Source: Tepidibacter hydrothermalis
Lineage (GTDB): Bacteria > Bacillota > Clostridia > Peptostreptococcales > Peptostreptococcaceae
DNA length: 64,000 bases
Assembly (NCBI RefSeq): GCF_029542625.1
Contig: NZ_CP120733.1
Location: 3,968,001 to 4,032,000, forward strand
Direction: 5' to 3'
A model generated the notes under the pieces. The model did not search any database. It worked only from the letters and a program-made list of their open reading frames with translations, and was not told where the DNA came from. Positions 37,801-49,389 of the stretch are shown in pieces. Within the stretch, counting starts at the first letter, position 1. Each line of letters opens with the position of its first letter. A program made the translations under genes and the position numbers.

Positions 37801-38486
37801 TTGCTACATCTGTATTTGATGGAGCTAAAGAGGAAGATATAAGAGAAGCTTTAAAAGAGGCTAATTATCCTGAAGATGGAAAGCTTAGATTATGTGATGG
37901 AAGAACAGGAGATGCATTTGATAATAGAGTAACTGTTGGATATATGTATATGCTAAAACTACATCACTTAGTTGATGATAAGCTACATGCTAGAAGTACT
38001 GGTCCTTACTCGTTAGTTACACAACAACCTCTAGGTGGTAAAGCACAATTTGGAGGACAAAGATTTGGAGAGATGGAGGTTTGGGCTCTTGAGGCTTATG
38101 GTGCATCTCATACATTACAAGAAATATTAACAGTAAAATCAGATGATGTAATAGGACGTGTAAGAACATATGAAGCTATCGTTAAGGGTGAAAACATTCC
38201 TGAACCAGGAATTCCTGAATCGTTTAAAGTTTTAATAAAAGAACTTCAAAGTTTATGCCTTGATGTAAAGGTACTAACAGAAGAAGATCATGAAATAGAA
38301 GTAAAAGAGTCTATAGACGATGACGAAGTTAATGAAAACTTTGAATCTGTAGTTTCTAGTGAACAAGATATAGAAGAATTAGAATCTATAGAAGAAGTTG
38401 ATGAAGATGTTGAAATAGATTTTGATGAATCTTTACTAGAAAATGATTTAGATGAAGATGATATAGATGAAGAATTTGATTTTTAA
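34803..38486 (+). CDS. rpoB: DNA-directed RNA polymerase subunit beta
   Basis: The 1227-aa subunit is complete. The start at ATG 34803 (MPHPVTIG) agrees with the family and with GAGAGGTG at 34788. The rifampicin cluster reads [12 protein letters not shown]...[13 protein letters not shown], with the Asp, His and Ser residues of sensitive enzymes. Catalytic-core signatures such as [11 protein letters not shown] and [11 protein letters not shown] are present. About 70 residues at the C-terminus form a very acidic tail (many Glu/Asp, ending [11 protein letters not shown]) beyond the conserved clamp. rpoC follows. Confidence 0.97.
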   Translation: MPHPVTIGRRTRMSFSKINEVAKLPNLIEIQLDSYDWFLEEGLKEVFEDISPIEDYTGNLILEFVDYSLNEKPKYEVEECKERDVTYSAPLKVKVRLINKETGEVKEQEVFMGDFPLMTEKGTFIINGAERVIVSQLVRSPGVYFSEERDKTGKRLISSTVIPNRGAWLEYETDSNDIVSVRVDRTRKQPVTVLLRALGFGTDTEILELLGEDERLYATLEKDNTKTVEEGLIEIYKKLRPGEPPTVESASSLLNSLFYDAKRYDLAKVGRYKFNKKLALAYRIINKIAAQDIVNTETGEVFVKEGEKISIEQAKSIQNSGINVVKVYSDEDKEVKVIGNNFVDIKEHISFDLSDLKIKEKVHYPTLKEILDTYSSEAEIKDAIKDNIRKLIPKHIILDDIIASINYQFNLFHQIGNIDDIDHLGNRRVRSVGELLQNQFRIGLSRMERVIKERMTIQDIEVATPQALINIRPVAAAIKEFFGSSQLSQFMDQTNPLSELTHKRRLSALGPGGLSRERAGFEVRDVHHSHYGRMCPIETPEGPNIGLINSLGTYAKINEYGFIEASYRKVDKETGVVTNEIHYLTADEEEIYVRAQANEPLDAEGRFINKRVTSRTTNGIVKVVPKNLVDYMDISPKQVVSVATAMIPFLENDDANRALMGSNMQRQAVPLVRREAPVIGTGIEYRAAKDSGAVVVAKNSGIVDKLSADEIVIKREDGNKDRYNMLKFKRSNQGTCINQTPIVNKGDKIEKGDVIADGPSTDMGEIALGRNCLIAFMTWEGYNYEDAILINERLVKEDRLSTIHIEEYEAEARDTKLGPEEITRDIPNVGEDAIKNLDDRGIIRIGAEVESGDILVGKVTPKGETELTAEERLLRAIFGEKAREVRDTSLKVPHGESGIIVDVKVFTRENGDELPPGVNELVRCYIAKKRKINVGDKMAGRHGNKGVISRILPEEDMPFMEDGTPVEIVLNPLGVPSRMNIGQVLEIHLGLAAKSLGWHVATSVFDGAKEEDIREALKEANYPEDGKLRLCDGRTGDAFDNRVTVGYMYMLKLHHLVDDKLHARSTGPYSLVTQQPLGGKAQFGGQRFGEMEVWALEAYGASHTLQEILTVKSDDVIGRVRTYEAIVKGENIPEPGIPESFKVLIKELQSLCLDVKVLTEEDHEIEVKESIDDDEVNENFESVVSSEQDIEELESIEEVDEDVEIDFDESLLENDLDEDDIDEEFDF

Positions 38487-38598
38487 TAAAATATAATAAA
38501 AGATTCTTAATGCTAGTTTGAATGAACTAGCATTAAGGTATTATAAAAAGGATAAAGTTAATAAATTTAAATCCCAAAAAAAGAAGGGAGAGAACTCC

Positions 38599-41500
38599 TT
38601 GTTTGAATTAAATAATTTTGAGTCAATAAAAATAGCTTTAGCATCTCCTGAGAAGATAAGACAATGGTCAAAGGGAGAAGTAAAAAAGCCAGAAACTATA
38701 AATTATCGTACTTTAAAACCAGAAAAAGATGGATTGTTCTGTGAGAGAATATTTGGTCCAACTAAAGACTGGGAATGTCACTGTGGAAAATACAGAAGAG
38801 TTAGATATAAAGGTGTAGTATGTGATAGATGTGGAGTTGAAGTAACTAAGTCTAAAGTTAGACGTGAAAGAATGGCTCATATAGAGCTTGCAGCTCCAGT
38901 ATCTCATATATGGTATTTCAAAGGAATTCCAAGTAGAATGGGACTATTACTTGATATGTCTCCAAGATCACTTGAAAAAGTTTTATATTTTGCATCTTAT
39001 ATAGTTATAGATGCAGGTGAAACTGGTCTTACAGAAAAACAACTTTTAACAGAAAAAGAGTATAGAGATGCTCAAGATAAGTATGGAAATACATTCAAAG
39101 CAGGAATGGGAGCAGAAGCTGTAAAAGAGCTTTTAGTTAAAATTGATCTTGAATCTCTATCAAAAGAATTAAAATCAAAATTAAAAGATAGTACAGGACA
39201 AAAAAGAGTTAGAACTATAAGAAGAATGGAAGTTGTAGAAGCTTTCAAAAAATCTGATAATAAATCAGAATGGATGATACTTGATGTAATTCCTGTAATA
39301 CCTCCGGATTTAAGACCTATGGTTCAATTAGATGGAGGAAGATTTGCAACTTCAGATTTAAATGATTTATATAGAAGAGTTATAAATAGAAATAACAGAT
39401 TAAAGAGATTATTAGAACTAGGAGCACCTGATATAATTGTCAGAAATGAAAAGAGAATGCTTCAAGAAGCAGTAGATGCTCTTATAGATAATGGTAGAAG
39501 GGGTAGACCAGTAACTGGACCTGGAAATAGACCATTAAAATCTTTATCTGATATGTTAAAAGGAAAGCAAGGACGTTTCCGTCAAAACCTTCTTGGTAAG
39601 CGTGTTGACTATTCAGGACGTTCTGTTATAGTAGTAGGGCCAGAACTTAAGTTCTATCAATGTGGTCTTCCTAAAAAGATGGCTTTAGAATTATTTAAGC
39701 CTTTCGTAATGAATGCACTTGTATCAAAAGGATATGCTCATAATATAAAGAGTGCAAAAAGAATGGTAGAAAAAGTTAAATCAGAAGTATGGGATGTTTT
39801 AGAAGAAGTAATAAAAGGGCATCCAGTATTACTAAATCGTGCTCCTACTCTTCATAGACTAGGAATACAAGCATTTGAACCAACTCTAGTAGAAGGTAAA
39901 GCTATAAAATTACATCCACTAGTTTGTTCAGCTTATAATGCCGATTTCGATGGAGACCAAATGGCAGTTCACGTACCTTTATCTGTTGAAGCACAAGCTG
40001 AGGCTAGATTCTTAATGCTATCTCCTAATAATATATTAGCACCTAAAGATGGTTCTCCTATAACTACTCCAACTCAGGATATGGTACTTGGAAGTTATTA
40101 TCTGACTATAGAAATTGATGGAGAAAAAGGAGAAGGAAGCATATTTAAGGATTATAATGAAATGCTTCTTGCATATAACACTGGAGCAGTTGGACTTCAT
40201 GCTAAGGTTAAAGTAAGAAAAAGATTAGAGGAAAATAAATCTGTACTAGTAGAAAGTACTGTAGGTAGATTCATATTCAATGAAAATATACCTCAAGATT
40301 TAGGATTTGTTGATAGAAATGAAAGCGAACATTCATTAGAAGTAGACTTCTTAGTTGATAAAAAGCAACTAGGAAAAATCATAGATAAATGTTTCAGAAA
40401 ACATGGAAATACTATTACTGCTATAATGCTTGATGATATAAAGAACTTAGGATTCAGATTCTCGACAAGAGGAGCTATAAGTATCGCCGTTGCAGACATG
40501 ATAATACCTGATGAAAAGCCACAGTTAATATCAGCAGCTGAAGAAATGGTAGAAAAATATGAAAGAGCTTATAGAAGAGGTCTTATATCAAATGAAGAAA
40601 GAGAAGAAAAAGTTATAGAGACTTGGACTAATACTACTGAAGAAGTTACAGATGCTCTTATGAACAGCTTGGGTCGTTTAAATAATGTATTTATAATGGC
40701 GCATTCAGGAGCCAGAGGTAGTAAGAACCAAATAAGACAGCTTGGAGGAATGCGTGGTCTTATGGCCAATGCATCTGGTAAGACGGTAGAGATACCAGTT
40801 AAAGCCAACTTCCGTGAAGGTCTTACTGTACTTGAGTACTTTACATCTTCGCATGGTGCCAGAAAAGGACTAGCAGATACGGCTCTTCGTACAGCCGATT
40901 CAGGATACTTAACTAGAAGACTTGTTGATGTCAGTCAAGATGTTATAGTTAGAGAAGTTGATTGTGGAACTCAAGAAGGAGTTTTAGTAGCAGCATTTAA
41001 AGATGGAAATGAAGTAATAGAAGAGTTATACGATAGAATAGTTGGAAGATATACTCTTGATGCAATAGTAGATCCTAAAACTAATGAAGTTTTAGTAGGA
41101 GCTGACTCTAAAATAGATGAAGAACATGCTAAAGCAATAATAGATGCAGGAATCGAAAAAGTGAAAATAAGATCTATACTTAACTGTAAAACTTCTCATG
41201 GAGTTTGCTCTAAGTGCTACGGACGAAATCTTGCTACTGGTAAGGAAGTTAATATAGGTGAGGCAGTAGGTATAATAGCTGCTCAATCTATAGGTGAGCC
41301 GGGTACACAGCTTACAATGCGTACTTTCCATACAGGAGGAGTTGCAGGAGGAGATATAACACAGGGTCTTCCAAGGGTAGAGGAGCTATTTGAGGCTAGA
41401 AAACCTAAAGGACTTGCAATAATAACAGAAATCTCAGGTACTGTTCAACTTGATGAAACAGGAAAGCAAAAAGAAGTTACTATACTAGATGAATTTGGAG

Positions 41501-42081
41501 AAACAAAGACTTATTCAATACCTTATGGATCTAGAATTAAAGTTAAACAAGGACAATTCTTAGAAGCTGGAGATCCTATAACTGATGGATCTATAAATCC
41601 ACATGATATACTAATGGTAAAAGGTGTTCTTGGAGTTCAAGATTATATAGTTAAAGAGGTTCAAAGGGTATATAGAATGCAAGGTGTTGATATCAATGAT
41701 AAACACGTTGAAGTTATTGTTAGACAAATGCTATCTAAAGTTAAAATAGATGATCCGGGAGATACAGATTTACTTCCAGGAGGACTTGTAGATATTCTTG
41801 AATTTAATGCAGAGAATGAAAAAACAGTTGCAAATGAATTAAGACCAGCAGTTTCAAAGAGAGTTTTACTAGGAATAACTAAAGCATCTCTTGCTACAGA
41901 GTCGTTCTTATCTGCTGCTTCATTCCAAGAAACAACAAGAGTATTAACTGAAGCAGCTATAAAAGGAAAAGAAGATAATTTAATAGGTCTTAAAGAAAAT
42001 GTAATAATAGGTAAATTAATACCTGCAGGAACAGGAATGAAAAGATATAAAAATATAGCTATTGAAAAAGTTGAAGAATAA
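38599..42081 (+). CDS. rpoC: DNA-directed RNA polymerase subunit beta'
   Basis: The 1160-aa subunit has the N-terminal zinc site ([13 protein letters not shown]), the catalytic NADFDGDQM and the second zinc site ([13 protein letters not shown]). The start is taken as TTG 38599 ([19 protein letters not shown]), matching the family N-terminus with GGGAG just upstream; a frame open from 38518 would add 27 unusual basic residues. No terminator with a T-run follows, only a long stem at 42139-42183. Confidence 0.96.
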   Translation: MFELNNFESIKIALASPEKIRQWSKGEVKKPETINYRTLKPEKDGLFCERIFGPTKDWECHCGKYRRVRYKGVVCDRCGVEVTKSKVRRERMAHIELAAPVSHIWYFKGIPSRMGLLLDMSPRSLEKVLYFASYIVIDAGETGLTEKQLLTEKEYRDAQDKYGNTFKAGMGAEAVKELLVKIDLESLSKELKSKLKDSTGQKRVRTIRRMEVVEAFKKSDNKSEWMILDVIPVIPPDLRPMVQLDGGRFATSDLNDLYRRVINRNNRLKRLLELGAPDIIVRNEKRMLQEAVDALIDNGRRGRPVTGPGNRPLKSLSDMLKGKQGRFRQNLLGKRVDYSGRSVIVVGPELKFYQCGLPKKMALELFKPFVMNALVSKGYAHNIKSAKRMVEKVKSEVWDVLEEVIKGHPVLLNRAPTLHRLGIQAFEPTLVEGKAIKLHPLVCSAYNADFDGDQMAVHVPLSVEAQAEARFLMLSPNNILAPKDGSPITTPTQDMVLGSYYLTIEIDGEKGEGSIFKDYNEMLLAYNTGAVGLHAKVKVRKRLEENKSVLVESTVGRFIFNENIPQDLGFVDRNESEHSLEVDFLVDKKQLGKIIDKCFRKHGNTITAIMLDDIKNLGFRFSTRGAISIAVADMIIPDEKPQLISAAEEMVEKYERAYRRGLISNEEREEKVIETWTNTTEEVTDALMNSLGRLNNVFIMAHSGARGSKNQIRQLGGMRGLMANASGKTVEIPVKANFREGLTVLEYFTSSHGARKGLADTALRTADSGYLTRRLVDVSQDVIVREVDCGTQEGVLVAAFKDGNEVIEELYDRIVGRYTLDAIVDPKTNEVLVGADSKIDEEHAKAIIDAGIEKVKIRSILNCKTSHGVCSKCYGRNLATGKEVNIGEAVGIIAAQSIGEPGTQLTMRTFHTGGVAGGDITQGLPRVEELFEARKPKGLAIITEISGTVQLDETGKQKEVTILDEFGETKTYSIPYGSRIKVKQGQFLEAGDPITDGSINPHDILMVKGVLGVQDYIVKEVQRVYRMQGVDINDKHVEVIVRQMLSKVKIDDPGDTDLLPGGLVDILEFNAENEKTVANELRPAVSKRVLLGITKASLATESFLSAASFQETTRVLTEAAIKGKEDNLIGLKENVIIGKLIPAGTGMKRYKNIAIEKVEE

Positions 42082-42344
42082 AATACAACTTAATTGAAAT
42101 GCTATATAATATAATCAAACTTTAATCACACTAAAACATTACAATTCTTTTCTTTATCTACAGGGTGAAGAAAAGAATTGTAAGTTATAGGATAAAATTA
42201 CAATAACGTTTTTCAAAGATATATTGACACTAAACAGTATATAATGTTAAAATGTTAAAGTGTGCAAATTTAAGAAAGTGGACTTTTGAATATTTATCAG
42301 ATTACACTTTAATCTTTTGAGTATTTAATAAGGAGGAAACTTTA
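42082..42344 (+). promoter_or_regulatory. rpoC - L7Ae-like intergenic region with perfect 16-bp stem-loop and promoter candidate
   Basis: TTACAATTCTTTTCTT at 42139-42154 pairs perfectly with 42168-42183 around a 13-nt loop, with no T-run. TTGACA near 42224 and AT-rich -10 candidates (TATAAT, TTAAAA) follow, giving a likely promoter of the L7Ae-like/str operon. Confidence 0.55.
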
Positions 42345-42590
42345 ATGGATTTACAAAGCTTAAGAAATGAAAAAAAAGTAATAGGCACCAAACAAGCAAT
42401 AAGAGCCTTAAAAGAAAATAAGGCAAAAGTAGTTTTCATAGCACAAGACGCAGAAAAGCATGTTACAAAACATGTGGAAGAATTATCGAAACAAAATAAC
42501 GTAGATATAATCTACGTTGATTTCATGGAGGAACTAGGCAGAAGTTGTAATATACAAGTAGGAGCTGCCATAGTTGCTGTTTTGAAATAG
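42345..42590 (+). CDS. Ribosomal protein L7Ae-like (YbxF/RplGB-type)
   Basis: The 81-aa protein has the L7Ae/L30e fold pattern GTKQAIRALKENKAKVVFIA and the C-terminal CNIQVGAAIVAVL. Bacillus homologues bind RNA kink-turns. The position between rpoC and rpsL is conserved in Firmicutes. Ribosome-binding site AAGGAGGAAA. Confidence 0.92.
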   Translation: MDLQSLRNEKKVIGTKQAIRALKENKAKVVFIAQDAEKHVTKHVEELSKQNNVDIIYVDFMEELGRSCNIQVGAAIVAVLK

Positions 42591-42628
42591 TTGGCCGCTA
42601 ACTAAAATATTGGAAGGAGGTGCGAGCC

Positions 42629-43051
42629 ATGCCAACAATAAATCAATTAGTTCGTAAAGGAAGAAAAGCAATAGAGAAGAAATCTACTGCTCCAGCTTTA
42701 CAGAAAAGTTTTAACTCATTAAACAAAAAAACTACAAATACTAGTTCGCCACAAAAAAGAGGAGTTTGTACTTCTGTTAAGACTGTAACTCCTAAAAAAC
42801 CTAACTCAGCTTTAAGAAAGATTGCCAGAGTTAGATTAACTAATGGAATAGAAGTTACTGCTTATATCCCAGGAGAAGGACACAACTTACAAGAACATAG
42901 TGTTGTTCTTATAAGAGGTGGAAGAGTTAAAGACTTACCAGGAGTTAGATACCACATATTAAGAGGTACTTTAGATACTGCTGGTGTTGAAAACAGAGGT
43001 CAGTCAAGATCTAAGTATGGTACTAAGAAGCCTAAGGCTGCTAAGAAGTAA
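42629..43051 (+). CDS. rpsL: 30S ribosomal protein S12
   Basis: The 140-aa protein starts at ATG 42629 ([11 protein letters not shown]) after GGAAGGAGGTG. The decoding-site loops [11 protein letters not shown] and [26 protein letters not shown] carry the lysines of streptomycin-sensitive S12. First gene of the str operon proper. Confidence 0.97.
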   Translation: MPTINQLVRKGRKAIEKKSTAPALQKSFNSLNKKTTNTSSPQKRGVCTSVKTVTPKKPNSALRKIARVRLTNGIEVTAYIPGEGHNLQEHSVVLIRGGRVKDLPGVRYHILRGTLDTAGVENRGQSRSKYGTKKPKAAKK

Positions 43052-43173
43052 TTAAAAAGATAATTTAAAAAATCGTTCGGTGCTTTAAATATATATAAAT
43101 ATTTACGGCATCACGGCAAATGATAAGTTTGTCGAGTACCGATGATCTAAAAAAGATTAAGGAGGGAAGTACA
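43052..43173 (+). promoter_or_regulatory. Structured rpsL-rpsG intercistronic spacer
   Basis: The segments TTCGGT (about 43077) and ACCGAT (about 43138) can close a stem over an inner AT hairpin (TAAATAT/AAATATTTA). In E. coli the equivalent spacer is the S7 repressor site; the same function here is a guess. Confidence 0.4.
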
Positions 43174-43644
43174 ATGCCAAGAAAAGGTAATGTTCCAAAA
43201 AGAGAAATTTTACCGGATCCGATATACGGAAGTAAGGTTGTTACTAAATTAATAAATAACTTAATGTTAGATGGTAAAAAAGGGAAATCACAAAATATTG
43301 TGTATGGAGCTTTTGAACTTATAAAAGAAAGAACTGGAGAAGAGGCATTAGAGGTTTTTGAGAAAGCTATGAACAATATAATGCCAGTACTTGAAGTTAA
43401 AGCTAGACGTGTTGGAGGAGCTAACTACCAAGTACCAATCGAAGTAAGACCAGAAAGAAGACAAACTTTAGGTCTTAGATGGTTAGTTAAGTATACTAGA
43501 GCCCGTGGAGAAAAGGGAACAGTAGAAAAATTAGCTAAAGAAATAATGGATGCTGCTAACAATACAGGAGCATCAGTTAAGAAGAAAGAAGATACTCATA
43601 AAATGGCAGAAGCTAATAAAGCATTTGCTCATTACAGATGGTAA
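43174..43644 (+). CDS. rpsG: 30S ribosomal protein S7
   Basis: The 156-aa S7 starts at ATG 43174 ([16 protein letters not shown]) with AAGGAGGGAAG upstream. It contains the conserved [20 protein letters not shown] region and C-terminal [15 protein letters not shown]. It nucleates 30S head assembly. fusA follows. Confidence 0.97.
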   Translation: MPRKGNVPKREILPDPIYGSKVVTKLINNLMLDGKKGKSQNIVYGAFELIKERTGEEALEVFEKAMNNIMPVLEVKARRVGGANYQVPIEVRPERRQTLGLRWLVKYTRARGEKGTVEKLAKEIMDAANNTGASVKKKEDTHKMAEANKAFAHYRW

Positions 43645-43689
43645 AATATATAGAAACTGATAAACTTCATATCAGAAAGGAGGATGCCT

Positions 43690-45756
43690 GTGGCTAGACA
43701 ATTTTCTTTAGAAAAAACTAGAAATATAGGTATAATGGCTCATATAGATGCAGGAAAAACTACTACTACTGAGAGAATCCTGTTCTATACTGGTGTTACT
43801 CGTAAGATAGGAGAAACTCATGAGGGAGCTTCTCAAATGGACTGGATGGAGCAGGAAAAAGAGAGAGGTATAACAATAACTTCTGCTGCTACAACTTGTC
43901 AATGGAATGGAAATAGAATAAATATAATAGATACTCCTGGACACGTAGACTTCACTGTTGAGGTTGAAAGATCTCTTCGTGTTCTTGATGGATCAGTTGC
44001 TGTTTTCTGTGCTAAGGGTGGGGTTGAACCTCAATCAGAGAATGTATGGAGACAAGCTGATACTTATGGAGTACCAAGAATTGCATTTGTAAACAAGATG
44101 GACAGAACAGGTGCTGACTTCTTCAACGTTGTAGAAATGATGAAGGATAGATTAGGAGCTAATGCAGTTGCGGCTCAAATACCAATAGGTAATGAAGATC
44201 AATTCAGAGGAATTGTTGACCTTGTTGAAATGAATGCAAGAATATACAAAGACGATTTAGGTCAAGAAATGGAAACAACAGAAATTCCTGATGACTTAAA
44301 AGATCAAGCTGAAGAATACAGAGAGCAATTAGTTGAAACTATTGCTGAAACAGATGAAGAATTAATGATGAGATATTTAGAAGGCGAAGAAATATCTAAT
44401 GATGAATTAAAAGCTGCTTTAAGAAAAGCTGTTATCGCTTGTGAAGTAAACCCAGTATTCTGTGGTACTGCTTACAAGAACAAAGGTGTACAGTTATTAT
44501 TAGATGCAGTTATAGATTACATGCCATCTCCACTTGAAGTACCAGCTATAACTGGTATGAATCCAGATGGAGAGGAAGAAGCTAGACCATCTTCTGATGA
44601 AGAGCCTTTCGCGGCTTTAGCATTCAAAATAATGGCAGATCCATTTATTGGAAAACTTGGTTTCTTTAGAGTTTACTCTGGTGTATTATCAGCTGGTTCT
44701 TATGTAGTTAACTCTACTAAGAATAAAAAAGAAAGAATTGGACGTATACTACAAATGCATGCTAACTCAAGAGAAGAGATAGCTCAAGTTTATGCTGGAG
44801 ATATAGCAGCAGCTGTTGGACTTAAAGATACTACTACTGGAGATACTTTATGTGATCCAAATCATCCAATTATTCTTGAATCAATGGAATTCCCAGAGCC
44901 TGTTATCTCTGTTGCTATAGAGCCTCAATCTAAAGCAGCTCAAGAAAAGATGGGTATAGCTCTTCAAAGACTTGCTGAAGAGGATCCAACATTTAGAGTT
45001 CGTACTGATGAAGAAACAGGACAAACTATAATATCTGGTATGGGTGAGCTTCACCTTGAGATAATAGTTGATAGACTGTTAAGAGAATTCAAAGTAGAAG
45101 CTAACGTTGGAGCTCCACAAGTTGCATACAGAGAAACTATTACTAAAGAAGTTGATATTGATAATAAGTACTCTAAGCAATCTGGTGGTAGAGGACAGTA
45201 TGGTCATGTTAAGATTAGAGTTAGACCTACTGAGCCAGGCGTAGGCTATAAGTTTACTAATAAAATAGTTGGGGGATCAATCCCTAAAGAATACATTGGA
45301 CCAGTTGATGCTGGTATCCAAGGCGCTATGGAAGCCGGTATAGTAGCTGGATATCCTGTTGTTGACGTTGAAGTTGAATTATATGATGGTTCTTACCATG
45401 ATGTCGATTCATCTGAGATGGCCTTCAAGGTTGCAGCTTCTATGGCATTCAAAGAAGCTATGAGAAAATCAAACTCAGTTCTTCTTGAGCCATACTTCAA
45501 AGTTGAAGTAGTAACTCCAGAAGATTACATGGGAGATGTAATGGGTGACTTAAACTCAAGACGTGGTAGAATAGAAGGAATGGAAGCAAGATCAGGTGCA
45601 CAAGTAATAAATGCATATGTTCCACTTTCAGAAATGTTTGGATATTCTACAACTTTAAGATCAATGTCTCAAGGTCGTGCGACATATACAATGATATTTG
45701 ATCACTATGAGCAAGTTCCAGCATCTGTAGCTAAGAAAGTAGCAGAAGGAAAATAA
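43690..45756 (+). CDS. fusA: Elongation factor G
   Basis: The 688-aa translocase has intact G motifs: [34 protein letters not shown] with the catalytic His, and NKMDR. Domains II-V are complete. The GTG at 43690 ([18 protein letters not shown]) fits AAAGGAGG at 43676-43683; an ATG at 43684 directly abuts the ribosome-binding site. This is the canonical copy, compared with the divergent paralogue at 2605. Confidence 0.97.
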   Translation: MARQFSLEKTRNIGIMAHIDAGKTTTTERILFYTGVTRKIGETHEGASQMDWMEQEKERGITITSAATTCQWNGNRINIIDTPGHVDFTVEVERSLRVLDGSVAVFCAKGGVEPQSENVWRQADTYGVPRIAFVNKMDRTGADFFNVVEMMKDRLGANAVAAQIPIGNEDQFRGIVDLVEMNARIYKDDLGQEMETTEIPDDLKDQAEEYREQLVETIAETDEELMMRYLEGEEISNDELKAALRKAVIACEVNPVFCGTAYKNKGVQLLLDAVIDYMPSPLEVPAITGMNPDGEEEARPSSDEEPFAALAFKIMADPFIGKLGFFRVYSGVLSAGSYVVNSTKNKKERIGRILQMHANSREEIAQVYAGDIAAAVGLKDTTTGDTLCDPNHPIILESMEFPEPVISVAIEPQSKAAQEKMGIALQRLAEEDPTFRVRTDEETGQTIISGMGELHLEIIVDRLLREFKVEANVGAPQVAYRETITKEVDIDNKYSKQSGGRGQYGHVKIRVRPTEPGVGYKFTNKIVGGSIPKEYIGPVDAGIQGAMEAGIVAGYPVVDVEVELYDGSYHDVDSSEMAFKVAASMAFKEAMRKSNSVLLEPYFKVEVVTPEDYMGDVMGDLNSRRGRIEGMEARSGAQVINAYVPLSEMFGYSTTLRSMSQGRATYTMIFDHYEQVPASVAKKVAEGK

Positions 45757-45814
45757 TATAAAAAAATGGTAGGGATGTAAATATCCCTGCCTTTAATATA
45801 AGGAGGAATAAAAA

Positions 45815-47008
45815 ATGGCAAAAGCTAAATTTGAAAGAAATAAACCACATGTTAACATCGGAACAATAGGACACGTTGACCACGGTAAAACAACTTTAAC
45901 AGCAGCTATAACAAGAACATTACATGCAAGATACGAATTAGGAGAAGCAGTAGACTTCGCAAACATAGATAAGGCTCCAGAAGAAAGAGAAAGAGGAATC
46001 ACAATTTCAACAGCACACGTTGAGTATGAGACTCCAAATAGACATTACGCACACGTTGACTGCCCAGGACATGCTGACTACGTTAAGAACATGATCACAG
46101 GAGCAGCACAAATGGACGGAGCAATATTAGTTTGTTCTGCAGCAGATGGTCCAATGCCTCAAACAAGAGAGCATATATTACTTTCAAGACAAGTTGGAGT
46201 ACCTTACATAGTAGTATTCCTAAACAAGTGTGACATGGTAGACGACGAAGAATTATTAGAGTTAGTTGAAATGGAAGTAAGAGACTTATTAAATGAGTAC
46301 GAATTCCCAGGAGACGACACTCCAATAGTACAAGGATCAGCTCTTAAAGCATTAGAAGATCCATCAAGTGAGTGGGGAGACAAAATAGTAGAATTATTCG
46401 AAGAAATAGATGCATACATCCCAGAGCCAGAAAGAGATATAGACAAGACTTTCTTAATGCCTGTAGAGGACGTATTCTCAATCACAGGAAGAGGAACAGT
46501 TGCAACTGGTAGAGTTGAAAGAGGAGTATTAAAAGTTCAAGATGAAATCGAAATAGTAGGACTTTCAGAAGAGCCTAAGAAGATAGTTTGTACAGGAGTA
46601 GAGATGTTCAGAAAACTTCTAGATCAAGCACAAGCTGGAGATAACATCGGAGCATTATTAAGAGGTGTTCAAAGAGATGAGATCCAAAGAGGACAAGTAT
46701 TAGCTAAGCCAGGATCAATAAAGCCTCACACTAAAGTAAAAGCAGAGGTATACGTATTAAAGAAAGAAGAGGGAGGAAGACATACTCCATTCTTCGATGG
46801 ATACAGACCACAATTCTACTTTAGAACAACAGATGTTACAGGATCAATAAAGTTACCAGAAGGAACAGAAATGGTAATGCCTGGAGATAACATCACAATG
46901 GAAGTTGAATTAATCGCTCCAATAGCAATGGAAGAGGGATTAAGATTCGCTATCCGTGAGGGTGGAAGAACAGTAGGAGCAGGAGTAGTTGCTGCTATAA
47001 TGGAATAA
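45815..47008 (+). CDS. tuf: Elongation factor Tu, copy 2
   Basis: A 397-aa copy in the classical position after fusA. It differs from copy 1 at only about four bases that I found by eye, one changing the protein (Lys in GSIKPH). The coding start region from AAGGAGGA onward is shared, but upstream sequences differ. It has its own terminator. Confidence 0.98.
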   Translation: MAKAKFERNKPHVNIGTIGHVDHGKTTLTAAITRTLHARYELGEAVDFANIDKAPEERERGITISTAHVEYETPNRHYAHVDCPGHADYVKNMITGAAQMDGAILVCSAADGPMPQTREHILLSRQVGVPYIVVFLNKCDMVDDEELLELVEMEVRDLLNEYEFPGDDTPIVQGSALKALEDPSSEWGDKIVELFEEIDAYIPEPERDIDKTFLMPVEDVFSITGRGTVATGRVERGVLKVQDEIEIVGLSEEPKKIVCTGVEMFRKLLDQAQAGDNIGALLRGVQRDEIQRGQVLAKPGSIKPHTKVKAEVYVLKKEEGGRHTPFFDGYRPQFYFRTTDVTGSIKLPEGTEMVMPGDNITMEVELIAPIAMEEGLRFAIREGGRTVGAGVVAAIME

Positions 47009-47013
47009 TTAAA

Positions 47014-47048
47014 ACTAGAGAAGGTATATACCTTCTCTTTTTTTTATA
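47014..47048 (+). terminator. Terminator of tuf2
   Basis: Stem AGAGAAGGTATA / TATACCTTCTCT (47016-47037) followed by about 10 T. Confidence 0.9.
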
Positions 47049-47155
47049 AAAAAAACTTTACAATCGTAGCGGTTTATTATAAAATAAATAATGTTGAAAA
47101 CGGATTATGGCTATAAATATTATTAAAAAAATAAAAATATATTTTAAAAAAACTC

Positions 47156-47184
47156 TTGAAAAAAATATGTTTTTAATATAAAAT
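47156..47184 (+). promoter_or_regulatory. Promoter of the S10 operon
   Basis: TTGAAA (47156-47161), 17-bp spacer, TAAAAT (47179-47184). Confidence 0.7.
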
Positions 47185-47189
47185 GTAAT

Positions 47190-47375
47190 AGTGTGTTTGA
47201 GAAATGCGATGAAGTAAAAGGTTGCTGACCACCAGGTAATTTTTATGGAGTATGTCTGTATCTCAGAATCGGGCGACCTGATCCTATGCTGTGTTTTGAA
47301 AAAAAACAACACACCCGGAACAGTGTAAAGGGATCAAGTCGTACGTGCAAATTAAACGTGCGATAAAGGAGGGAA
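47190..47375 (+). promoter_or_regulatory. Long structured leader RNA of rpsJ
   Basis: About 180 nt between the promoter and rpsJ, more GC-rich than the surroundings. Pairings seen include CAGGT/ACCTG (about 47235 and 47274), GATCC/GGATC (about 47280 and 47331) enclosing a TGTGTTT/AACACA hairpin, and a CCCGGAACAGTGTAAAGGG stretch. This looks like an autoregulatory S10-operon leader; the ligand is unknown. Confidence 0.6.
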
Positions 47376-47381
47376 ATTTAA

Positions 47382-47693
47382 ATGGCTAAGAACGAGAAAA
47401 TAAGAATTAGATTAAAATCATATGATCACAAGATATTAGATTTATCAGCAGAAAAGATAGTTGAAACTGCTAAGAAGACAGGAGCTAAGGTTTCAGGACC
47501 AGTACCGCTACCTACTGAAAAGCAAATAATAACTATACTAAGAGCGGTTCATAAGTACAAGGATTCTAGAGAGCAGTTCGAAATGAGAACTCATAAGAGA
47601 CTTGTAGATATAACAAGCCCAACACCAAAGACTGTAGATTCTTTAATGAAGTTAGATTTACCAGCAGGTGTTGATATTGAAATCAAATTATAA
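47382..47693 (+). CDS. rpsJ: 30S ribosomal protein S10
   Basis: The 103-aa protein begins [16 protein letters not shown] and contains [10 protein letters not shown]. It is the first gene of the S10 operon and in bacteria also acts as NusE in antitermination. AAGGAGGG precedes the ATG. Confidence 0.98.
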   Translation: MAKNEKIRIRLKSYDHKILDLSAEKIVETAKKTGAKVSGPVPLPTEKQIITILRAVHKYKDSREQFEMRTHKRLVDITSPTPKTVDSLMKLDLPAGVDIEIKL

Positions 47694-47786
47694 TAAATTT
47701 GATACTAAGATATGGATATAGATATACCTTATCTTAGAATGATTGCGAATTCGTAATCCGCTGTAAGATTATAGGAGGTGTCAAGA

Positions 47787-48419
47787 ATGAATGGATTATT
47801 AGGTAAAAAAATTGGTATGACTCAAATATTTACTGAAGAAGGTAATGTCATTCCTGTTACTGTTATTGAAGCAGGACCAATAGTAATTACTCAAATCAAG
47901 AACGTGGAAAATGATGGATACAATGCGATTCAAGTAGGATTTGGAGATGTTAAAGAAAAATCTTTAAACAAGCCTCAAAAAGGACAATTTGAAAAAGCAG
48001 GAGTATCATTCAGAAAGCATGTAAAAGAATTTAGAGTTGAGAACTCAAGTGAGTATACAGTAGGACAAGAAATAGCTGCTGATATATTTACAACAGGAGA
48101 AAAAGTAGATGTTACTGGAATTAGTAAAGGTAAAGGATTCCAAGGTGTTATAAAAAGACATGGTCAAAGTAGAGGACCTGAAACTCACGGTTCTAGATAC
48201 CACAGAAGACCAGGTTCAATGGGAGCTTGTGCTACACCTGGTAGAGTGTTCAAAGGGAAAAAATTAGCTGGACACATGGGAGTAGACAAAGTTACTATTC
48301 AAAACTTAGAAGTTGTAAGAGTAGATGCTGAAAAGAACTTAATATTAGTTAAAGGTGCTATACCTGGACCTAAGCGTTCGTTAGTTACTATAAAAAAAGC
48401 AGTAAAGTCAAGCAAGTAA
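47787..48419 (+). CDS. rplC: 50S ribosomal protein L3
   Basis: The 210-aa L3 starts at ATG 47787 ([15 protein letters not shown]) after TAGGAGGTG; the frame open from 47778 would begin on the ribosome-binding stretch. The [14 protein letters not shown] loop reaching the peptidyl-transferase centre is intact. A small stem (CTAAGATA/TATCTTAG) lies in the 93-bp gap after rpsJ. Confidence 0.97.
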   Translation: MNGLLGKKIGMTQIFTEEGNVIPVTVIEAGPIVITQIKNVENDGYNAIQVGFGDVKEKSLNKPQKGQFEKAGVSFRKHVKEFRVENSSEYTVGQEIAADIFTTGEKVDVTGISKGKGFQGVIKRHGQSRGPETHGSRYHRRPGSMGACATPGRVFKGKKLAGHMGVDKVTIQNLEVVRVDAEKNLILVKGAIPGPKRSLVTIKKAVKSSK

Positions 48420-48448
48420 TTTAATCTTGTAAGAAAGGAGGAAGCAAA

Positions 48449-49072
48449 ATGCCAAAAATAGATATATTAAACATTAACGGTGAAAAGGTTGATGAATTAG
48501 TATTATCAGATAACGTATTCGGTGCTGAAGTTAATGAGCACGTTTTATATGAAGTAGTAAAAAACCAATTAGCTAATAAAAGACAAGGTACTCAATCTGC
48601 TAAGACTAGATCTGAAGTAAGAGGTGGAGGAAGAAAGCCTTGGAGACAAAAAGGAACTGGTAGAGCAAGACAAGGTAGTACAAGATCACCTCAATGGGTA
48701 GGTGGAGGAATTGTATTCGCACCAAAACCTAGAGATTATAGATATACGTTACCTAAAAAGGTAAGAAGATTAGCTATGAAGTGTGCTTTATCATCTAAAG
48801 TTCAAAATAAAGAAATAATAGTTTTAGATGCATTAAATATGGAAGCTCCAAAAACTAAAGAATTCGCTAAAATACTTAACAACTTAAAAGTAGAGAAGAA
48901 AGCTTTAGTAGTTTTAGGAGAAAACAATAAAAATGTAATAAAGTCAGCTTCAAACATAGAAGGAGTTACAACTGCTCAAGTTAACACTATAAATGTATAT
49001 GATATATTAAAGCATGATGCATTTATTATAACTAAAGATGCTGTTGAAAAAGTGGAGGAGGTGTACGCATAA
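48449..49072 (+). CDS. rplD: 50S ribosomal protein L4
   Basis: The 207-aa L4 has the tunnel loop [19 protein letters not shown], with the residues of macrolide-sensitive strains as far as can be judged. Its stop overlaps the rplW start by one base. Confidence 0.97.
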   Translation: MPKIDILNINGEKVDELVLSDNVFGAEVNEHVLYEVVKNQLANKRQGTQSAKTRSEVRGGGRKPWRQKGTGRARQGSTRSPQWVGGGIVFAPKPRDYRYTLPKKVRRLAMKCALSSKVQNKEIIVLDALNMEAPKTKEFAKILNNLKVEKKALVVLGENNKNVIKSASNIEGVTTAQVNTINVYDILKHDAFIITKDAVEKVEEVYA

Positions 49073-49362
49073 TGACTAATCCACATGATATAATTGTAAA
49101 ACCTGTTATAAGTGAGCAAAGTATGGCGGATATGGCTTCTAAAAAATACACTTTTGTAGTTTCTAAAAGAGCTAACAAAACTGAAATAAAGAAGGCTGTT
49201 GAAACTGTATTTGGTGTTTCAGTCGATAAAGTAAACACTTTAAACTATAGCGGAAAAGAAAAAAGAATGGGAAAACATGTAGGAAGAACTGCAAGCTTCA
49301 AGAAAGCTGTTATTACTTTAACTGCTGATAGTAAAGAAATAGAGTTCTTCGAAGGCGTGTAG
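49072..49362 (+). CDS. rplW: 50S ribosomal protein L23
   Basis: The 96-aa L23 sits at the exit tunnel and docks trigger factor and SRP. It contains KPVISEQSM and [19 protein letters not shown]. The start overlaps the rplD stop (TAATG), indicating coupling. Confidence 0.96.
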   Translation: MTNPHDIIVKPVISEQSMADMASKKYTFVVSKRANKTEIKKAVETVFGVSVDKVNTLNYSGKEKRMGKHVGRTASFKKAVITLTADSKEIEFFEGV

Positions 49363-49389
49363 GACCAAAGCAAGAAGGAGGGAAATAAG

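Noticed and set aside
38518-38598. Upstream extension of rpoC
   Set aside because: It adds 27 Lys-rich residues not expected in beta'; TTG 38599 has a ribosome-binding site and gives the family N-terminus.
47058-47312. Minus-strand 84-codon frame before rpsJ
   Set aside because: It overlaps the promoter and structured leader of the S10 operon and has no ribosome-binding site.
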